From Polaromonas eurypsychrophila (GTDB taxonomy: Bacteria; Pseudomonadota; Gammaproteobacteria; Burkholderiales; Burkholderiaceae_C), in assembly GCF_014641715.1 (NCBI RefSeq), contig NZ_BMIG01000002.1:248001-312000 (forward strand): a stretch of 64,000 bases of DNA, in the 5' to 3' direction. The notes beneath the pieces were generated by a model. It saw only the letters and a list, made by a program, of their open reading frames with translations, ran no database searches and was not told where the DNA came from. Shown here in pieces: positions 1 through 8,070 of this stretch (position 1 is its first letter; each line of letters opens with the position of its first letter). A program made the translations under genes and the position numbers.

Positions 1-243
1 CCGTTTACCCTCACGTCGCTGGTGCTCCAGACCGTGGTCGGCGCGTTTGCCAGCTACCTGGCGTGGATGTGGATGCTGGGCCGCTACCCCGCGACCAAGA
101 TTTCTGTCTTTGCATTTTTGACGCCGCTGTTTGCGCTGCTGTTCGGTGCGCTGTGGCTCAACGAAGCGGCCACCCCCAGCCTGCTGGCGGCGCTGGTGCT
201 GGTGGCGCTCGGCATCGTCCTTGTCAATCGCAAGTCTGCTTGA
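1..243 (+). CDS. EamA/DMT-family permease, C-terminal part
   Basis: Only the last 80 residues are in the window; reading frame 1 is open from the first base to the TGA at 241-243. The visible part has three hydrophobic stretches, including a VFAFLTPLFALLFGALWL segment followed by a short loop with NEA and a last helix ending in VNRKSA. A conserved Pro and Glu around the penultimate loop and this ending are typical of the second EamA repeat of drug/metabolite transporters, which are about 290-300 residues long, so roughly 210 residues lie upstream. The protein would sit in the inner membrane as a metabolite exporter; the substrate cannot be told. It converges with the acetoacetyl-CoA synthetase gene 18 bp downstream. 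No clear terminator is seen between them. Confidence 0.75.
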   Translation, partial: PFTLTSLVLQTVVGAFASYLAWMWMLGRYPATKISVFAFLTPLFALLFGALWLNEAATPSLLAALVLVALGIVLVNRKSA

Positions 244-261
244 TCGGACAGATGCTGCTGC

Positions 262-2274
262 CTACGCGGCTGCGCGTTTTTGGGCAAATTCAACGTACCA
301 GTCCAGGCACGCCGGGTTGGCCATCGCATCGCGGTTGACTACTTTGTCGATTGGCTGACCCAGCAGCAGCTTTTTGATCGGCAACTCCTGTTTTTTTCCG
401 GACAACGTGCGCGGAATCTCCGCCACTTGAAAAATGTCGTTGGGTACAAAACGCGGCGACAGCGCAATCTTGATGGCGTTGTTGAGCTTGACCCGCATGG
501 CTGCATCGAGCGCCACGCCTTCGCGCAACACCACAAACAGCGGCATGTAGCTGTCGCGCCCCAGGTATTCGAGGTCCACCACCATCGAGTCGATCACCTC
601 GGGCAGGGCCTCGACCGCGCTGTAGAGCTCGCTGGTGCCCATGCGCAGGCCGTGGCGGTTGATGGTGGCGTCCGAGCGGCCATAGATGACGCAGCCGCCA
701 GCGGGTGTGATTTTGAGCCAGTCGCCGTGGCGCCAGACGTTCGGGTACATGTCGAAGTAACTCGACAAATAGCGCTTGTTGCCTTCATCGCCCCAAAAAT
801 ACAGGGGCATCGAGGGAATTGGCTGGCTGCAGACCAGCTCACCGACTTCGCCGATGACGGGTTCACCGGCTTCGTTCCAGGCCTCCACCGCGCAGCCGAG
901 CAGACGGCACTGCATCTCGCCCGGCACCTGCGGTAACTCGCGGTTACCGCCGATGAACGCGCCGGCAAAATCGGTCCCTCCCGAGATGTTGCACCACCAG
1001 ATATCGTGGGTGCCGAGCTTGTCAAACTGCGTCGTTCCCCAACGCTGCGACTCTTCTGACAACGGTGACCCTGTTGTGCCCAGCGCGCGAACCTGGCTGA
1101 GATCACCGCAGACCGACAAATCAGTTCCTGCTTTCATGCAGTTCCCAAAAAATGCCGCGCCAGCGCCGAAAAACGTTACACCGAGTTGCGCAGCGAAGCG
1201 CCACAAGGTGGTCCAGTCCGGCTTGTCCTTGCTGCCGCCCGGGTTGCCGTCGTAGATGCAGCAGGTCGTGCCGTTGAGCAGTCCGCTCATTTGCGCGTTC
1301 CACATGACCCAGCCGGTTGAGCTGTACCAGTGGAAGCGTTCACCCCACGAATTTGGCGCGTAGCTGCAGCCGATATCGTTGTGCAGGGTCTTGAGCGCCA
1401 GCGCTACGATGACGGTGCCGCCATGCCCGTGCACGATGGGTTTGGGCAGGCCGGTGGTGCCGCTGGAATACACAATCCACAGCGGGTGGTCAAACGGCAG
1501 CCACATCGGCTCAAACGCCGTCGTTTCAGCATCATTTCGGGCTGTAGCCAAAGTCAACGATGCAGAGTTAGCTATGGTTTTTGTAGCATCCAGATTGCTA
1601 TGCACGATCACATGCTGCACGCTGGGCAGGGCAGCGCGCAACTCGTCGAGCACGGCCGTGCGGTCAAAGTCGCGTCCGCCGTAGCTCACACCGTCGCAGG
1701 CAATCAACACCCTGGGCTCAATCTGTTTGAAGCGGTCCAGAACGGCGTTGGTGCCCATGTCGGGCGCGCAGATGCTCCAGACGCCGCCCAGGCTCGCCAC
1801 CGCCAGGAAGGCCACCATGGCTTCGGGAATGTTCGGCAGGTAGGCGGCGACCCGATCTCCGGGCAACACACCCTGCGCTTTCAGGTGCAGGGCCAGCGAC
1901 GCCACCTGGCGTCGCAACTCGGGCCAACTCAATTCACGCGCCGCCGCGCCCGCCGCGAGGCTTTTTTCGTTGTGGCTGATCAGTGCCGGGAAACCGGCGG
2001 CGTCAGCCTTCTCCACATGGCGGAAAACCTGCTGTGCGTAATTGAACTGCGCGCCTGGAAACCAGGTCGCGCCCGGCATGTGATTGCCGGCCAGCACCGC
2101 GCTGTGCGGAGTTGGCGACTGCAGATCGAAATAGTCCCAGATGCTTTGCCAGAAAGCATCGAGGTCGGTAACCGACCAGCGCCACAACTCGTCGTAAGCG
2201 TTAAAGGACAGGCCATGATTTTTATGCAGCCAGTCCTGATAAAGACGAATTTGGGGAATGTAGGGCGAATCCAT
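262..2274 (-). CDS. aacS: Acetoacetyl-CoA synthetase (acetoacetate-CoA ligase)
   Basis: The 670-residue product belongs to the adenylate-forming acyl-CoA synthetases and converts acetoacetate, ATP and CoA to acetoacetyl-CoA in the cytoplasm, typically when polyhydroxybutyrate or ketone bodies are used. Visible are the N-terminal ACAS-type cap (about 30-90), the phosphate-binding loop YSSGTTGLPKP at 269-279, the GDEGNKRYLSSYF and WRHGDW region around 495-518, and the C-terminal SGKKQE with the catalytic lysine near 627. Length fits the AacS family. Residues about 229-247 are encoded by a copy of the short interspersed repeat found elsewhere in the window, placed in the linker just before the P-loop. 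The gene is transcribed away from a TetR gene 108 bp off, and a TetR-type dyad lies in the shared spacer, so control by that regulator is likely. Confidence 0.93.
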   Translation of the reverse strand: MDSPYIPQIRLYQDWLHKNHGLSFNAYDELWRWSVTDLDAFWQSIWDYFDLQSPTPHSAVLAGNHMPGATWFPGAQFNYAQQVFRHVEKADAAGFPALISHNEKSLAAGAAARELSWPELRRQVASLALHLKAQGVLPGDRVAAYLPNIPEAMVAFLAVASLGGVWSICAPDMGTNAVLDRFKQIEPRVLIACDGVSYGGRDFDRTAVLDELRAALPSVQHVIVHSNLDATKTIANSASLTLATARNDAETTAFEPMWLPFDHPLWIVYSSGTTGLPKPIVHGHGGTVIVALALKTLHNDIGCSYAPNSWGERFHWYSSTGWVMWNAQMSGLLNGTTCCIYDGNPGGSKDKPDWTTLWRFAAQLGVTFFGAGAAFFGNCMKAGTDLSVCGDLSQVRALGTTGSPLSEESQRWGTTQFDKLGTHDIWWCNISGGTDFAGAFIGGNRELPQVPGEMQCRLLGCAVEAWNEAGEPVIGEVGELVCSQPIPSMPLYFWGDEGNKRYLSSYFDMYPNVWRHGDWLKITPAGGCVIYGRSDATINRHGLRMGTSELYSAVEALPEVIDSMVVDLEYLGRDSYMPLFVVLREGVALDAAMRVKLNNAIKIALSPRFVPNDIFQVAEIPRTLSGKKQELPIKKLLLGQPIDKVVNRDAMANPACLDWYVEFAQKRAAA
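1534..1596 (+). repeat. Short interspersed repeat, copy inside aacS
   Basis: The plus strand here reads GGCTGTAGCC, then a short GCAGAG stretch, then TTAGCTATGG with TTTTTGTAGCA, which is the layout of the intergenic repeat copies at 8001-8060 and 57899-57957. It sits within aacS on the opposite strand and is translated in frame as roughly residues 228-248, without breaking the gene. The match is diverged, so it is either an old insertion or a weaker resemblance. Confidence 0.55.
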
Positions 2275-2355
2275 GCTTTGAGCTTACTGCGCCGCAAGCC
2301 GCGCAAGCCAGCGGGAATGCCCGAAGCACCGCCAAAAACGAGCAGTTTGATTTAT

Positions 2356-2373
2356 TTCGCACAGTTGTGCTAA
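2356..2373. promoter_or_regulatory. Candidate TetR operator, site 1
   Basis: The sequence TTCGCACAGTTGTGCTAA is an inverted repeat with 7-base arms, one mismatch, and a 4-base spacer. It ends 9 bases before the ATG of the tetR gene and lies in the spacer shared with the divergent aacS. An almost identical dyad with perfect arms occurs at 3196-3213 in front of the next operon. Binding by the adjacent TetR protein is inferred from position and repetition. Confidence 0.6.
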
Positions 2374-2382
2374 TATTTGTGC

Positions 2383-2985
2383 ATGGATGCCAAAACCCAG
2401 AAAAGCGAGATGACCCGCGCCGCGATTGTTGGTGCGGCGCTGGACCTCGCCTCTGCCGACGGGCTCGAAGCGATCACGTTGCAGGCCGTTGCGGACCGGC
2501 TGGTTTTGTCCAAGAGCGGCGTGTTTTCGCGCATCGGCTCGCGCGAGGCGCTGCAGAAAGCCGTGATCGAGGAGTTTGGCCGGCGCTTCCTCGCCGATGT
2601 CTTTGTACCGGCCATGCAGTTGCCCAAGGGCCTGCCACGGCTGGACGCTGTCATGCAGCGCTGGATCGTGCGCATGCGCGATGTCGAGGTGAAGTCCGGC
2701 TGTATCTACACCGCCGGCGCCTTCGAACTCGATGACCGCGAAGGCGAGCTGCGCGATGTGCTGCTGCAGGAAGTGACGCGCTGGCGCGCCGCGCTGCGCC
2801 GCACTGTGCAGCAAGCCATCGACGCCGGCCACCTCCTGGCCAATACCGATCCCGAACAGCTCGTCTGTGAAGTCAGCGCCCTCGCCATGGGCCTGCTGCA
2901 CGACGCGCGCTTTTTGCGCGACCCACGCGCCGCCGAGCGGGCCCTGGCCAGTTGGCAGCGCCTGAAAACCAGTTACCAGGCTTGA
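2383..2985 (+). CDS. TetR/AcrR-family transcriptional regulator
   Basis: The 200-residue protein has an N-terminal TetR helix-turn-helix (about residues 10-57, with TLQAVADRLVLSKSGVFSR and then REALQKAV) and a C-terminal ligand-binding domain of usual length. It should act as a dimeric cytoplasmic repressor. ATG at 2383 is chosen over an in-frame TTG at 2377 because it gives the usual N-terminus (MDAKTQKSEMTR). A dyad lies directly upstream (2356-2373), so autoregulation is likely. The gene is divergent from aacS and is followed by a palindromic element and then a small-peptide/hydrolase operon carrying the same dyad. The regulated pathway is therefore probably acetoacetate or acyl metabolism, which is an inference. 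Confidence 0.88.
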   Translation: MDAKTQKSEMTRAAIVGAALDLASADGLEAITLQAVADRLVLSKSGVFSRIGSREALQKAVIEEFGRRFLADVFVPAMQLPKGLPRLDAVMQRWIVRMRDVEVKSGCIYTAGAFELDDREGELRDVLLQEVTRWRAALRRTVQQAIDAGHLLANTDPEQLVCEVSALAMGLLHDARFLRDPRAAERALASWQRLKTSYQA

Positions 2986-3145
2986 GAGCCTAAGCGTCCT
3001 TCGCCCATGCCCGCCTTTCACGTCAAAACACCCCCGCTCGTCGTTGCAAATGCGCGCCATGGTCCGAGCCATGGCTGTGCTTTGCGCCTTGATCGGAGGC
3101 GTTTTGACGCGCCTTTCGGACAAGGCCGAAAAACGCTTAGGCTCT
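2985..3145. repeat. 161-bp palindromic element after tetR
   Basis: The element starts on the last base of the tetR stop codon. Outer arms of 13 bp (2985-2997, AGAGCCTAAGCGT, and 3133-3145) are perfect inverted repeats. Inner arms CGTCAAAAC at 3021-3029 and GTTTTGACG at 3101-3109 also pair, and two CCATGG hexamers flank the centre (3058-3063, 3069-3074). No open reading frame with coding character fills it. A related element with GGAGCCTGGGCG ends lies at 57034-57120. It may be a transposon-derived palindrome serving as an mRNA 3' structure or terminator. Confidence 0.75.
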
Positions 3146-3195
3146 AAGACCTGACGAGAAGTGATGCCCCACAAGGGCTTTTTGTTCACCCCTAT

Positions 3196-3213
3196 TTCGC
3201 ACAGCCGTGCGAA
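3196..3213. promoter_or_regulatory. Candidate TetR operator, site 2
   Basis: TTCGCAC-AGCC-GTGCGAA is a perfect inverted repeat with 7-base arms and a 4-base spacer. It shares the left arm and the first two spacer bases with the dyad at 2356-2373 upstream of tetR. It sits just before the ribosome binding site of the 37-residue ORF at 3231, where a bound repressor would block transcription or elongation. Confidence 0.6.
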
Positions 3214-3230
3214 GAAAAAAAGGAAATGCC

Positions 3231-3344
3231 ATGTTGCTCCTGGTCGTCCCCCTTGCCCTGTTTGTCCTCGTGCGTACGGTGCGTGCCATCCGCGAATCAT
3301 TGCGTGGCGTGCCGCGCAGCAACCGCGACTGGATCTGGTACTGA
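3231..3344 (+). CDS. 37-residue membrane peptide upstream of hydrolase
   Basis: A short reading frame starts with ATG at 3231, preceded by AGGAAATGCC, a plausible ribosome binding site. It encodes a hydrophobic helix (MLLLVVPLALFVLV) followed by a basic, polar tail ending in RSNRDWIWY. Its TGA at 3342-3344 is one base from the ATG of the hydrolase gene, so the two are probably translated together. I believe similar short proteins precede this hydrolase in related genomes, but this is from memory and not checked. Function is unknown; the likely location is the inner membrane. The TetR-type dyad lies 18 bases upstream. Confidence 0.6.
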   Translation: MLLLVVPLALFVLVRTVRAIRESLRGVPRSNRDWIWY

Positions 3345-3345
3345 A

Positions 3346-4242
3346 ATGAAACCCGCCATGACACGCAGCTCCCTTGAAGCCACCGCCGCTTTCTACAACA
3401 CCAGCCCCGTCACCCGGCTGTTCCGCTGGGGTCTGGGCGCATCGCAGCGCCTGTGGCCGGCGCTGGCGGTACGTGCCGCCTATCGCCTGTTCGGCACGCC
3501 GCTGCCGCCGCGCTGGCTGGCCCGTCGCCGCGTCTGGCCGGCCGACTGGGCCATCAGCGTCTGGCCGTTTGAAGACGCCAGCATCACGCTGTACACCCGG
3601 CCGGTCGCGCCACACGGCCCTGTGGTGCTGCTGGTGCACGGCTGGGGCGGCCACGCCGGTCAGATGCTGGCGCTGGCTGACAGCCTGCAGGCGCAGGGCC
3701 TGCGCGCAGTGATCCTTGAAATGCCGGCACATGGCCGCAGCGCCGGCCCGACCAGTAACCTGCCGCAGTTCGCGCGCGCCATCGATTACGCAGCGGCGCG
3801 TCTGCAGCAACAGGGTTTCAGCGTGAACGCGGTGGTTGCGCATTCGCTGGGCGCCAACGCCGCGGCCTTTGCCGCCAGCCGCGGCCTGCCGGTGCGCAAG
3901 CTGGTTCTGCTGGCACCGCCGGCCTCGCCGCATGAGTACACGCGGCTGTTTGCACAGGTCTTCGGCCTGAGCGAGCGCACTCGTGCCGCAATGCAAAAAC
4001 GCTTCGAGGCGCGCGAGGGCATCCTGATGCCGCAGTTCGAGCCGCAGGCTGTCGGCCCGCGCATCACCCAGGCCACGCTGGTGGTCCATGACAGGCGCGA
4101 CAGCATTAACCGCTTCGCCGACGGCGTGGCATTCAGCGAGGCGATCTCCGGCGCAAGCCTGCTGGCGACACAGGATCTTGGGCACAGCCGCATCTTGAAG
4201 GACGCCGGCGTGCTGCAGGCTGTAGCTTCCTTTTTGGCCTGA
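3346..4242 (+). CDS. Alpha/beta-fold hydrolase
   Basis: The 298-residue protein shows the alpha/beta hydrolase plan: an oxyanion-side HGWGG at 98-102, a nucleophile elbow AHSLGA with Ser167, an acid candidate in VVHDRRD (Asp249 or Asp252) and a terminal His280 in DLGHSR. The first elbow residue is Ala instead of Gly. No signal peptide is seen, so it should be cytoplasmic. The substrate is unknown; an ester or thioester is plausible. ATG at 3346 is used because it follows the small upstream gene by one base and avoids a low-complexity 40-residue extension. Predicted co-regulation with tetR and aacS rests on the shared dyads. Confidence 0.8.
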   Translation: MKPAMTRSSLEATAAFYNTSPVTRLFRWGLGASQRLWPALAVRAAYRLFGTPLPPRWLARRRVWPADWAISVWPFEDASITLYTRPVAPHGPVVLLVHGWGGHAGQMLALADSLQAQGLRAVILEMPAHGRSAGPTSNLPQFARAIDYAAARLQQQGFSVNAVVAHSLGANAAAFAASRGLPVRKLVLLAPPASPHEYTRLFAQVFGLSERTRAAMQKRFEAREGILMPQFEPQAVGPRITQATLVVHDRRDSINRFADGVAFSEAISGASLLATQDLGHSRILKDAGVLQAVASFLA

Positions 4243-4324
4243 GGCCGCGCAACCACCATCTTGCTCTTGTGTCCGGCTTGCCTTGCGCCTAGCATGGCGC
4301 ACCTACAACACGAGGAGAACGACG

Positions 4325-5626
4325 ATGGGCATGTTTGGCTGGACGGAAAAAAGTAGCGCGGTACTGCAACAGGGCGGGGTGATCGGGCCGGATGAACGCC
4401 TGCCATGGCCGCAGACTGCGGTAATGGGTGTGCAACACGTGATCGCGATGTTCGGCGCCACAGTGCTGGCGCCCATCCTGATGGGTTTCGATCCGAACAT
4501 TGCGATTCTGATGAGCGGCATCGGTACCTTGATCTTTTTTCTGGCCACCGGCGGCAAGGTGCCCAGTTACCTCGGTTCCAGTTTTGCCTTCATCGGCGTG
4601 GTGATTGCCGCCACCGCCTATGCCGGCAAGGGGCCGAATGCCAACATCAGCGTGGCGCTAGGCGGCATCATTGCCTGTGGTGTGCTGTACACGGTCATAG
4701 GCGCCATTGTTCAGGCCGTCGGCACTGGCTGGATCGAACGTTTCATGCCACCGGTGGTCACTGGCGCAGTGGTGGCGGTGATCGGCCTTAACCTGGCCGG
4801 CATCCCGATCAAGAACATGGCCGCCAGCAATTTCGATTCCTGGATGCAGGTCGTCACTTTCGTCAGCGTCGCGCTGGTGGCGGTGATGACGCGCGGCATG
4901 GTGCAGCGCCTGCTGATCCTGGTCGGACTGATCGTGGCGACCCTGATTTATGCGCTGCTGACGAATGGCCTGGGCCTGGGCAAACCGGTGGACCTGTCGG
5001 TGATTGCCAATGCCGCGTGGTTCGGCCTGCCGGCTTTCGCCGCGCCAGTGTTCACGATGAACGCGATGCTGCTGATCGGTCCGGTTGCCGTCATCCTGGT
5101 GGCCGAGAACCTGGGCCACATCAAGGCCGTCACCGCCATGACCGGCAAAAACCTGGACCGCTACATGGGCCGTGCCTTTATCGGCGATGGCGTGGCGACC
5201 ATGGTGTCAGGCGCGGCTGGCGGTACGGGCGTCACCACCTACGCGGAGAACATCGGTGTAATGGCCGCCACCAAGATTTACTCGACGGCGGTGTTCCTGG
5301 TCGCGGCCCTGATCGCCATCTTGCTCGGCTTCAGCCCCAAGTTCGGCGCGCTGATCCAGGCAATTCCGCTGCCGGTGATGGGCGGCGTCAGCATCGTGGT
5401 GTTCGGCCTGATTGCGGTGGCCGGCGCCAGGATCTGGGTTGACAACAAGGTGGACTTTTCAGACAACAAGAACCTGCTGGTCGCGGCCATCACGCTGGTA
5501 CTGGGCACCGGGGATTTCACGCTGAAGTTCGGCCAGTTCGAGCTCGGCGGGATTGGCACCGCAACCTTTGGCGCCATCTTGTTGTACGCGCTGCTTAACC
5601 GCAAGCCGGCCGCAACCGGAAGCTAG
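4325..5626 (+). CDS. NCS2-family uracil/xanthine permease
   Basis: The 433-residue inner-membrane protein is rich in transmembrane helices and carries the NCS2 N-terminal signature (PWPQTAVMGVQHVIAMFGAT, about 27-46) and the AENLGHIKAV segment with the functionally important Glu near residue 260. NCS2 proteins import uracil or purine bases with protons; the sequence looks closer to the uracil (UraA/RutG) type than to xanthine/urate permeases, but the substrate is not certain. ATG at 4325 follows CGAGGAGAACGACG, a good ribosome binding site, and is preferred to an upstream in-frame start. It stands alone, with no pyrimidine catabolic genes next to it. Confidence 0.88.
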   Translation: MGMFGWTEKSSAVLQQGGVIGPDERLPWPQTAVMGVQHVIAMFGATVLAPILMGFDPNIAILMSGIGTLIFFLATGGKVPSYLGSSFAFIGVVIAATAYAGKGPNANISVALGGIIACGVLYTVIGAIVQAVGTGWIERFMPPVVTGAVVAVIGLNLAGIPIKNMAASNFDSWMQVVTFVSVALVAVMTRGMVQRLLILVGLIVATLIYALLTNGLGLGKPVDLSVIANAAWFGLPAFAAPVFTMNAMLLIGPVAVILVAENLGHIKAVTAMTGKNLDRYMGRAFIGDGVATMVSGAAGGTGVTTYAENIGVMAATKIYSTAVFLVAALIAILLGFSPKFGALIQAIPLPVMGGVSIVVFGLIAVAGARIWVDNKVDFSDNKNLLVAAITLVLGTGDFTLKFGQFELGGIGTATFGAILLYALLNRKPAATGS

Positions 5627-5628
5627 AA

Positions 5629-5979
5629 CTAGTCGGCGGTCTCAGCCTTGGCCTTGGCCAGGGCGGCTTTGGTTCTGGCCAGCTCGCGCTCGAGCTCGGC
5701 ACGTTCGCCGATTTCCTGCTCCAGTACCCGATTGACCTGAGCCAGGTCCTCGGCCGACTCCTGGATTTTGGTTTCCAGCTCATCGCTTTTGCGCAGCGCT
5801 TGCGCGACATCGTCGCTTTGTACCTGGTTCGGAAACTCCTGCTTGAGCACGGTGTTGATCACGAACAGCTCGTTCGCCGACTGCTCTACCGTTTCCTTGA
5901 CGGCCTCGTTCTGGTCAAGCGCGCGCTCCAACGGTGTGGGCACGGTAGAAGAAGAAGACGAGGACTGCTGCTGGGGCAT
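5629..5979 (-). CDS. Small coiled-coil protein of unknown function
   Basis: The 116-residue product begins with a Gln/Ser-rich tail (MPQQQSSSSSS) and then consists of charged heptad-like sequence (residues about 20-112, with ELETKIQESAEDLAQVNRV and RAELERELARTKAALAKAK) that should form a long coiled coil. There is no signal peptide or membrane segment. I do not recognise a named family. It converges with the NCS2 permease gene two bases away. The regular composition and uninterrupted frame support a real gene. Confidence 0.65.
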   Translation of the reverse strand: MPQQQSSSSSSTVPTPLERALDQNEAVKETVEQSANELFVINTVLKQEFPNQVQSDDVAQALRKSDELETKIQESAEDLAQVNRVLEQEIGERAELERELARTKAALAKAKAETAD

Positions 5980-6163
5980 GGCGAAGGGCGGAGGTTAAAC
6001 AGGAAATACCGGCTGTGCAGGGCTTGGAACGCACCAAGTCTGGCCTGCTTCCAAAACCCGTTACCAATATATCACTCTCTGCACAGTGTCGAAACAGTGA
6101 AAGCCCCGCAACCCCCTAGGGCTTACGGGCGGCCCCTGCGCCATCTCGCTGCGCCCGATCCCC

Positions 6164-7453
6164 TCAAGGCGATGCTTTTTTGGGCAATGCCGCAGCACCT
6201 TTTTTCGGCTCTGGCTCCGGGCCGAAGATTTTGCCCAGGGTGGCGCCTATGCGCGCGCCTATGGCCGTGCCTATGCCTGGCAACACCGCCGTGCCCACCA
6301 CCGCGCCAGCCACTGCGCCAGCCGGCGCGGACACCTTGACATTTTCAAACGGGCCAGAGACCTTCAGCGGCACACCGATCACACCATCGACCAGGTCGAC
6401 CGCAAACTCGGACTCGATCTGGCGGTTTGCAATCCGGGCCTGGCCCGACGCGGTCAGAGCGCCGGAGGTGGCCTTGACGCCGGTATAAGTCACGACTATG
6501 CCTTGCGGCGTGTTTTGCGTGTCCATCTGGCCGGTCACCGTGTCCAGTGGGGTCTGTCCGGCGTAGTCCCTGCCGAGGCTGCGCACCGCCTTGTCCAGGT
6601 CGAAGCGCAGCAGCATGGCGCGGCGCATGCTGAAGATGGTTTTGGTGTGCAGCGATTGCGCGAGCTCGCCCACGGTGTCGCCATCGGCCAGCAGCGAGGT
6701 GTCGCCTGATGCCTGGCCCGAAATCACGGAGTTGCGGTTGAAGGCGGCCATCGCGCTGGCGACCTCCACGCCCTGCGGTTTGAGCGTGCCCTCCAGACGC
6801 AGCCGGCCCTTGTCGCGAGTCTTGATTTCGACCTCGCCATCCGCCGTGCCGCCGCCGACGCGGATTTGTGTGGTCCAGCGATCTTCCTGGCCCTGCCGGG
6901 TCAGCCTCAAATCGGTAGCCGGTTGCACACCGGGTCTGCGCAACTGGGCCTGACGCGGACGCCAGGCCGGGTCGAAATCGACTTCACCGTCGAACACCAC
7001 GGCCATGCCACGGCGCGAGATCCAGGTCACATCGCGAAACACCAGGCGCCCCAGCACCGTGGCGTCCGGATTGCTCCGCGCGATGCTCGGCCCCTTGTCC
7101 AGCGCCCGCAGGGACAATTGCGGAAGTACCGCACCATCCAGATCGGCACTGTCGAACTGCAGCCGGCCGTCAAGCAAAGCCGGCAGACTGGGGTGGAGCG
7201 TCAGCTTTTTGATGGTGATCGCCGGGGTCTGGCGGGTCGCTACATCACGGACCACGACTGCGGGAACCGGGAACAGGCGCCAGTCCAGTGCGCCGACCGT
7301 GACTGGAACGCCAAGCCTGGCCTCCAGTTCCACAGAGGCTTTCGCAGCGAGTTCCTCGTCACTGGGCAGCAGCAGCACCAGCGCCAGCCAGCCGCCCACC
7401 AGCAGCGCAAGCAGCACGCCAGCGGCAACCATCCATTTATTTCTAGCTTGCAT
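6164..7453 (-). CDS. AsmA-family membrane-anchored protein
   Basis: The 429-residue protein has one N-terminal transmembrane helix (about 8-30, VAAGVLLALLVGGWLALVLLL) followed by a periplasmic part. The early ASVELEARLGVPVTVGALDWRLFPVPAVVVRDV block is the AsmA/DUF748-type start, and later LRLEGTLKPQGVEVASAMAA resembles the AsmA C-terminal repeat. A Gly/Ala-rich GAVAGAVVGTAVLPGIGTAIGARIG tail, longer than needed for an anchor, ends the protein. AsmA-like proteins take part in outer-membrane lipid handling. ATG at 7453 is chosen because the membrane helix starts right after it; upstream sequence belongs to the divergent thioesterase promoter. Confidence 0.8.
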   Translation of the reverse strand: MQARNKWMVAAGVLLALLVGGWLALVLLLPSDEELAAKASVELEARLGVPVTVGALDWRLFPVPAVVVRDVATRQTPAITIKKLTLHPSLPALLDGRLQFDSADLDGAVLPQLSLRALDKGPSIARSNPDATVLGRLVFRDVTWISRRGMAVVFDGEVDFDPAWRPRQAQLRRPGVQPATDLRLTRQGQEDRWTTQIRVGGGTADGEVEIKTRDKGRLRLEGTLKPQGVEVASAMAAFNRNSVISGQASGDTSLLADGDTVGELAQSLHTKTIFSMRRAMLLRFDLDKAVRSLGRDYAGQTPLDTVTGQMDTQNTPQGIVVTYTGVKATSGALTASGQARIANRQIESEFAVDLVDGVIGVPLKVSGPFENVKVSAPAGAVAGAVVGTAVLPGIGTAIGARIGATLGKIFGPEPEPKKGAAALPKKASP

Positions 7454-7568
7454 GCATGTCTTTCGGTTGACTCGGTCCCAGTTCGCTAGCCTAACCGGCT
7501 CCGGCCGCACCGCTGTAGGCGGCAATCTCTTTATAGTCAGAGCATTCAAGCCTTTTTGGAACTGCGCC

Positions 7569-7991
7569 ATGCCTGTCTGGAAAAGACCGATCTCCGTTGA
7601 ACTGCTTACCCTCAACAACGCCAACAGCGCGGTGACGCACTTGGGCATCGAATTCCTTGAGGTCGGCGACGACTTCATACGCGCCCGCGTGCCGGTCGAC
7701 GAACGCACACGCCAGCCCTACGGCCTGTTACATGGCGGCGTTTCGGTGGTGCTGGCCGAAACCCTGGGCTCCTGCGGCGCCGCCTTTGCCGCGCCCGAGG
7801 GCTACCGCACCGTCGGCCTGGACATCAACGCCAATCACCTCAAGGGCACGACCAGCGGCTGGGTCACGGGCATCACGCGCCCGGTACACATTGGCCGCAG
7901 CACCCAGGTCTGGGCGATTGAACTGACCAACGACGTCGGCGAACTGACCTGCGTGTCACGCATCACAATGGCGATGCTGCAGCCAAAGTAA
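7569..7991 (+). CDS. Hotdog-fold acyl-CoA thioesterase (PaaI/YdiI-like)
   Basis: The 140-residue protein carries the hotdog motif LLHGGVSVVLAETLGS, with His55-Gly-Gly and the likely catalytic Glu64, as in the YdiI/EntH (MenI) branch of the PaaI superfamily. It should hydrolyse an acyl- or aroyl-CoA thioester in the cytoplasm. No menaquinone or phenylacetate genes are nearby, so the physiological substrate is open. ATG at 7569 gives the usual length; longer upstream frames cover the divergent AsmA gene. A copy of the short interspersed repeat begins 10 bases after the stop. Confidence 0.85.
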   Translation: MPVWKRPISVELLTLNNANSAVTHLGIEFLEVGDDFIRARVPVDERTRQPYGLLHGGVSVVLAETLGSCGAAFAAPEGYRTVGLDINANHLKGTTSGWVTGITRPVHIGRSTQVWAIELTNDVGELTCVSRITMAMLQPK

Positions 7992-8000
7992 CCCGTCCTA

Positions 8001-8060
8001 CAAGCTAAATCGGCCTCCAGCCCATGCCATACCGGCGCAAGCAGCTATCAATAAAGTAGC
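8001..8060 (+). repeat. Short interspersed repeat, clear copy
   Basis: This is one of the cleanest copies: CAAG, then GGCCTCCAGCCCATG near the left end, GGCGCAAGCAGCTATCA in the middle and AAAGTAGC at the right end. It lies between the thioesterase stop and the adenosyltransferase stop, in the 3' regions of two convergent genes. Confidence 0.75.
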
Positions 8061-8070
8061 ATTGCGGGAG

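Noticed and set aside
1330..2373. A 347-residue frame on the plus strand opposite aacS.
   Set aside because: aacS is complete and well conserved; the antisense frame shows no recognisable domain.
2284..4302. A 672-residue open frame on the minus strand, antisense to tetR and the hydrolase.
   Set aside because: It runs through both genes and the palindromic element, has no domain or coding pattern, and arises from GC-rich antisense codon use.
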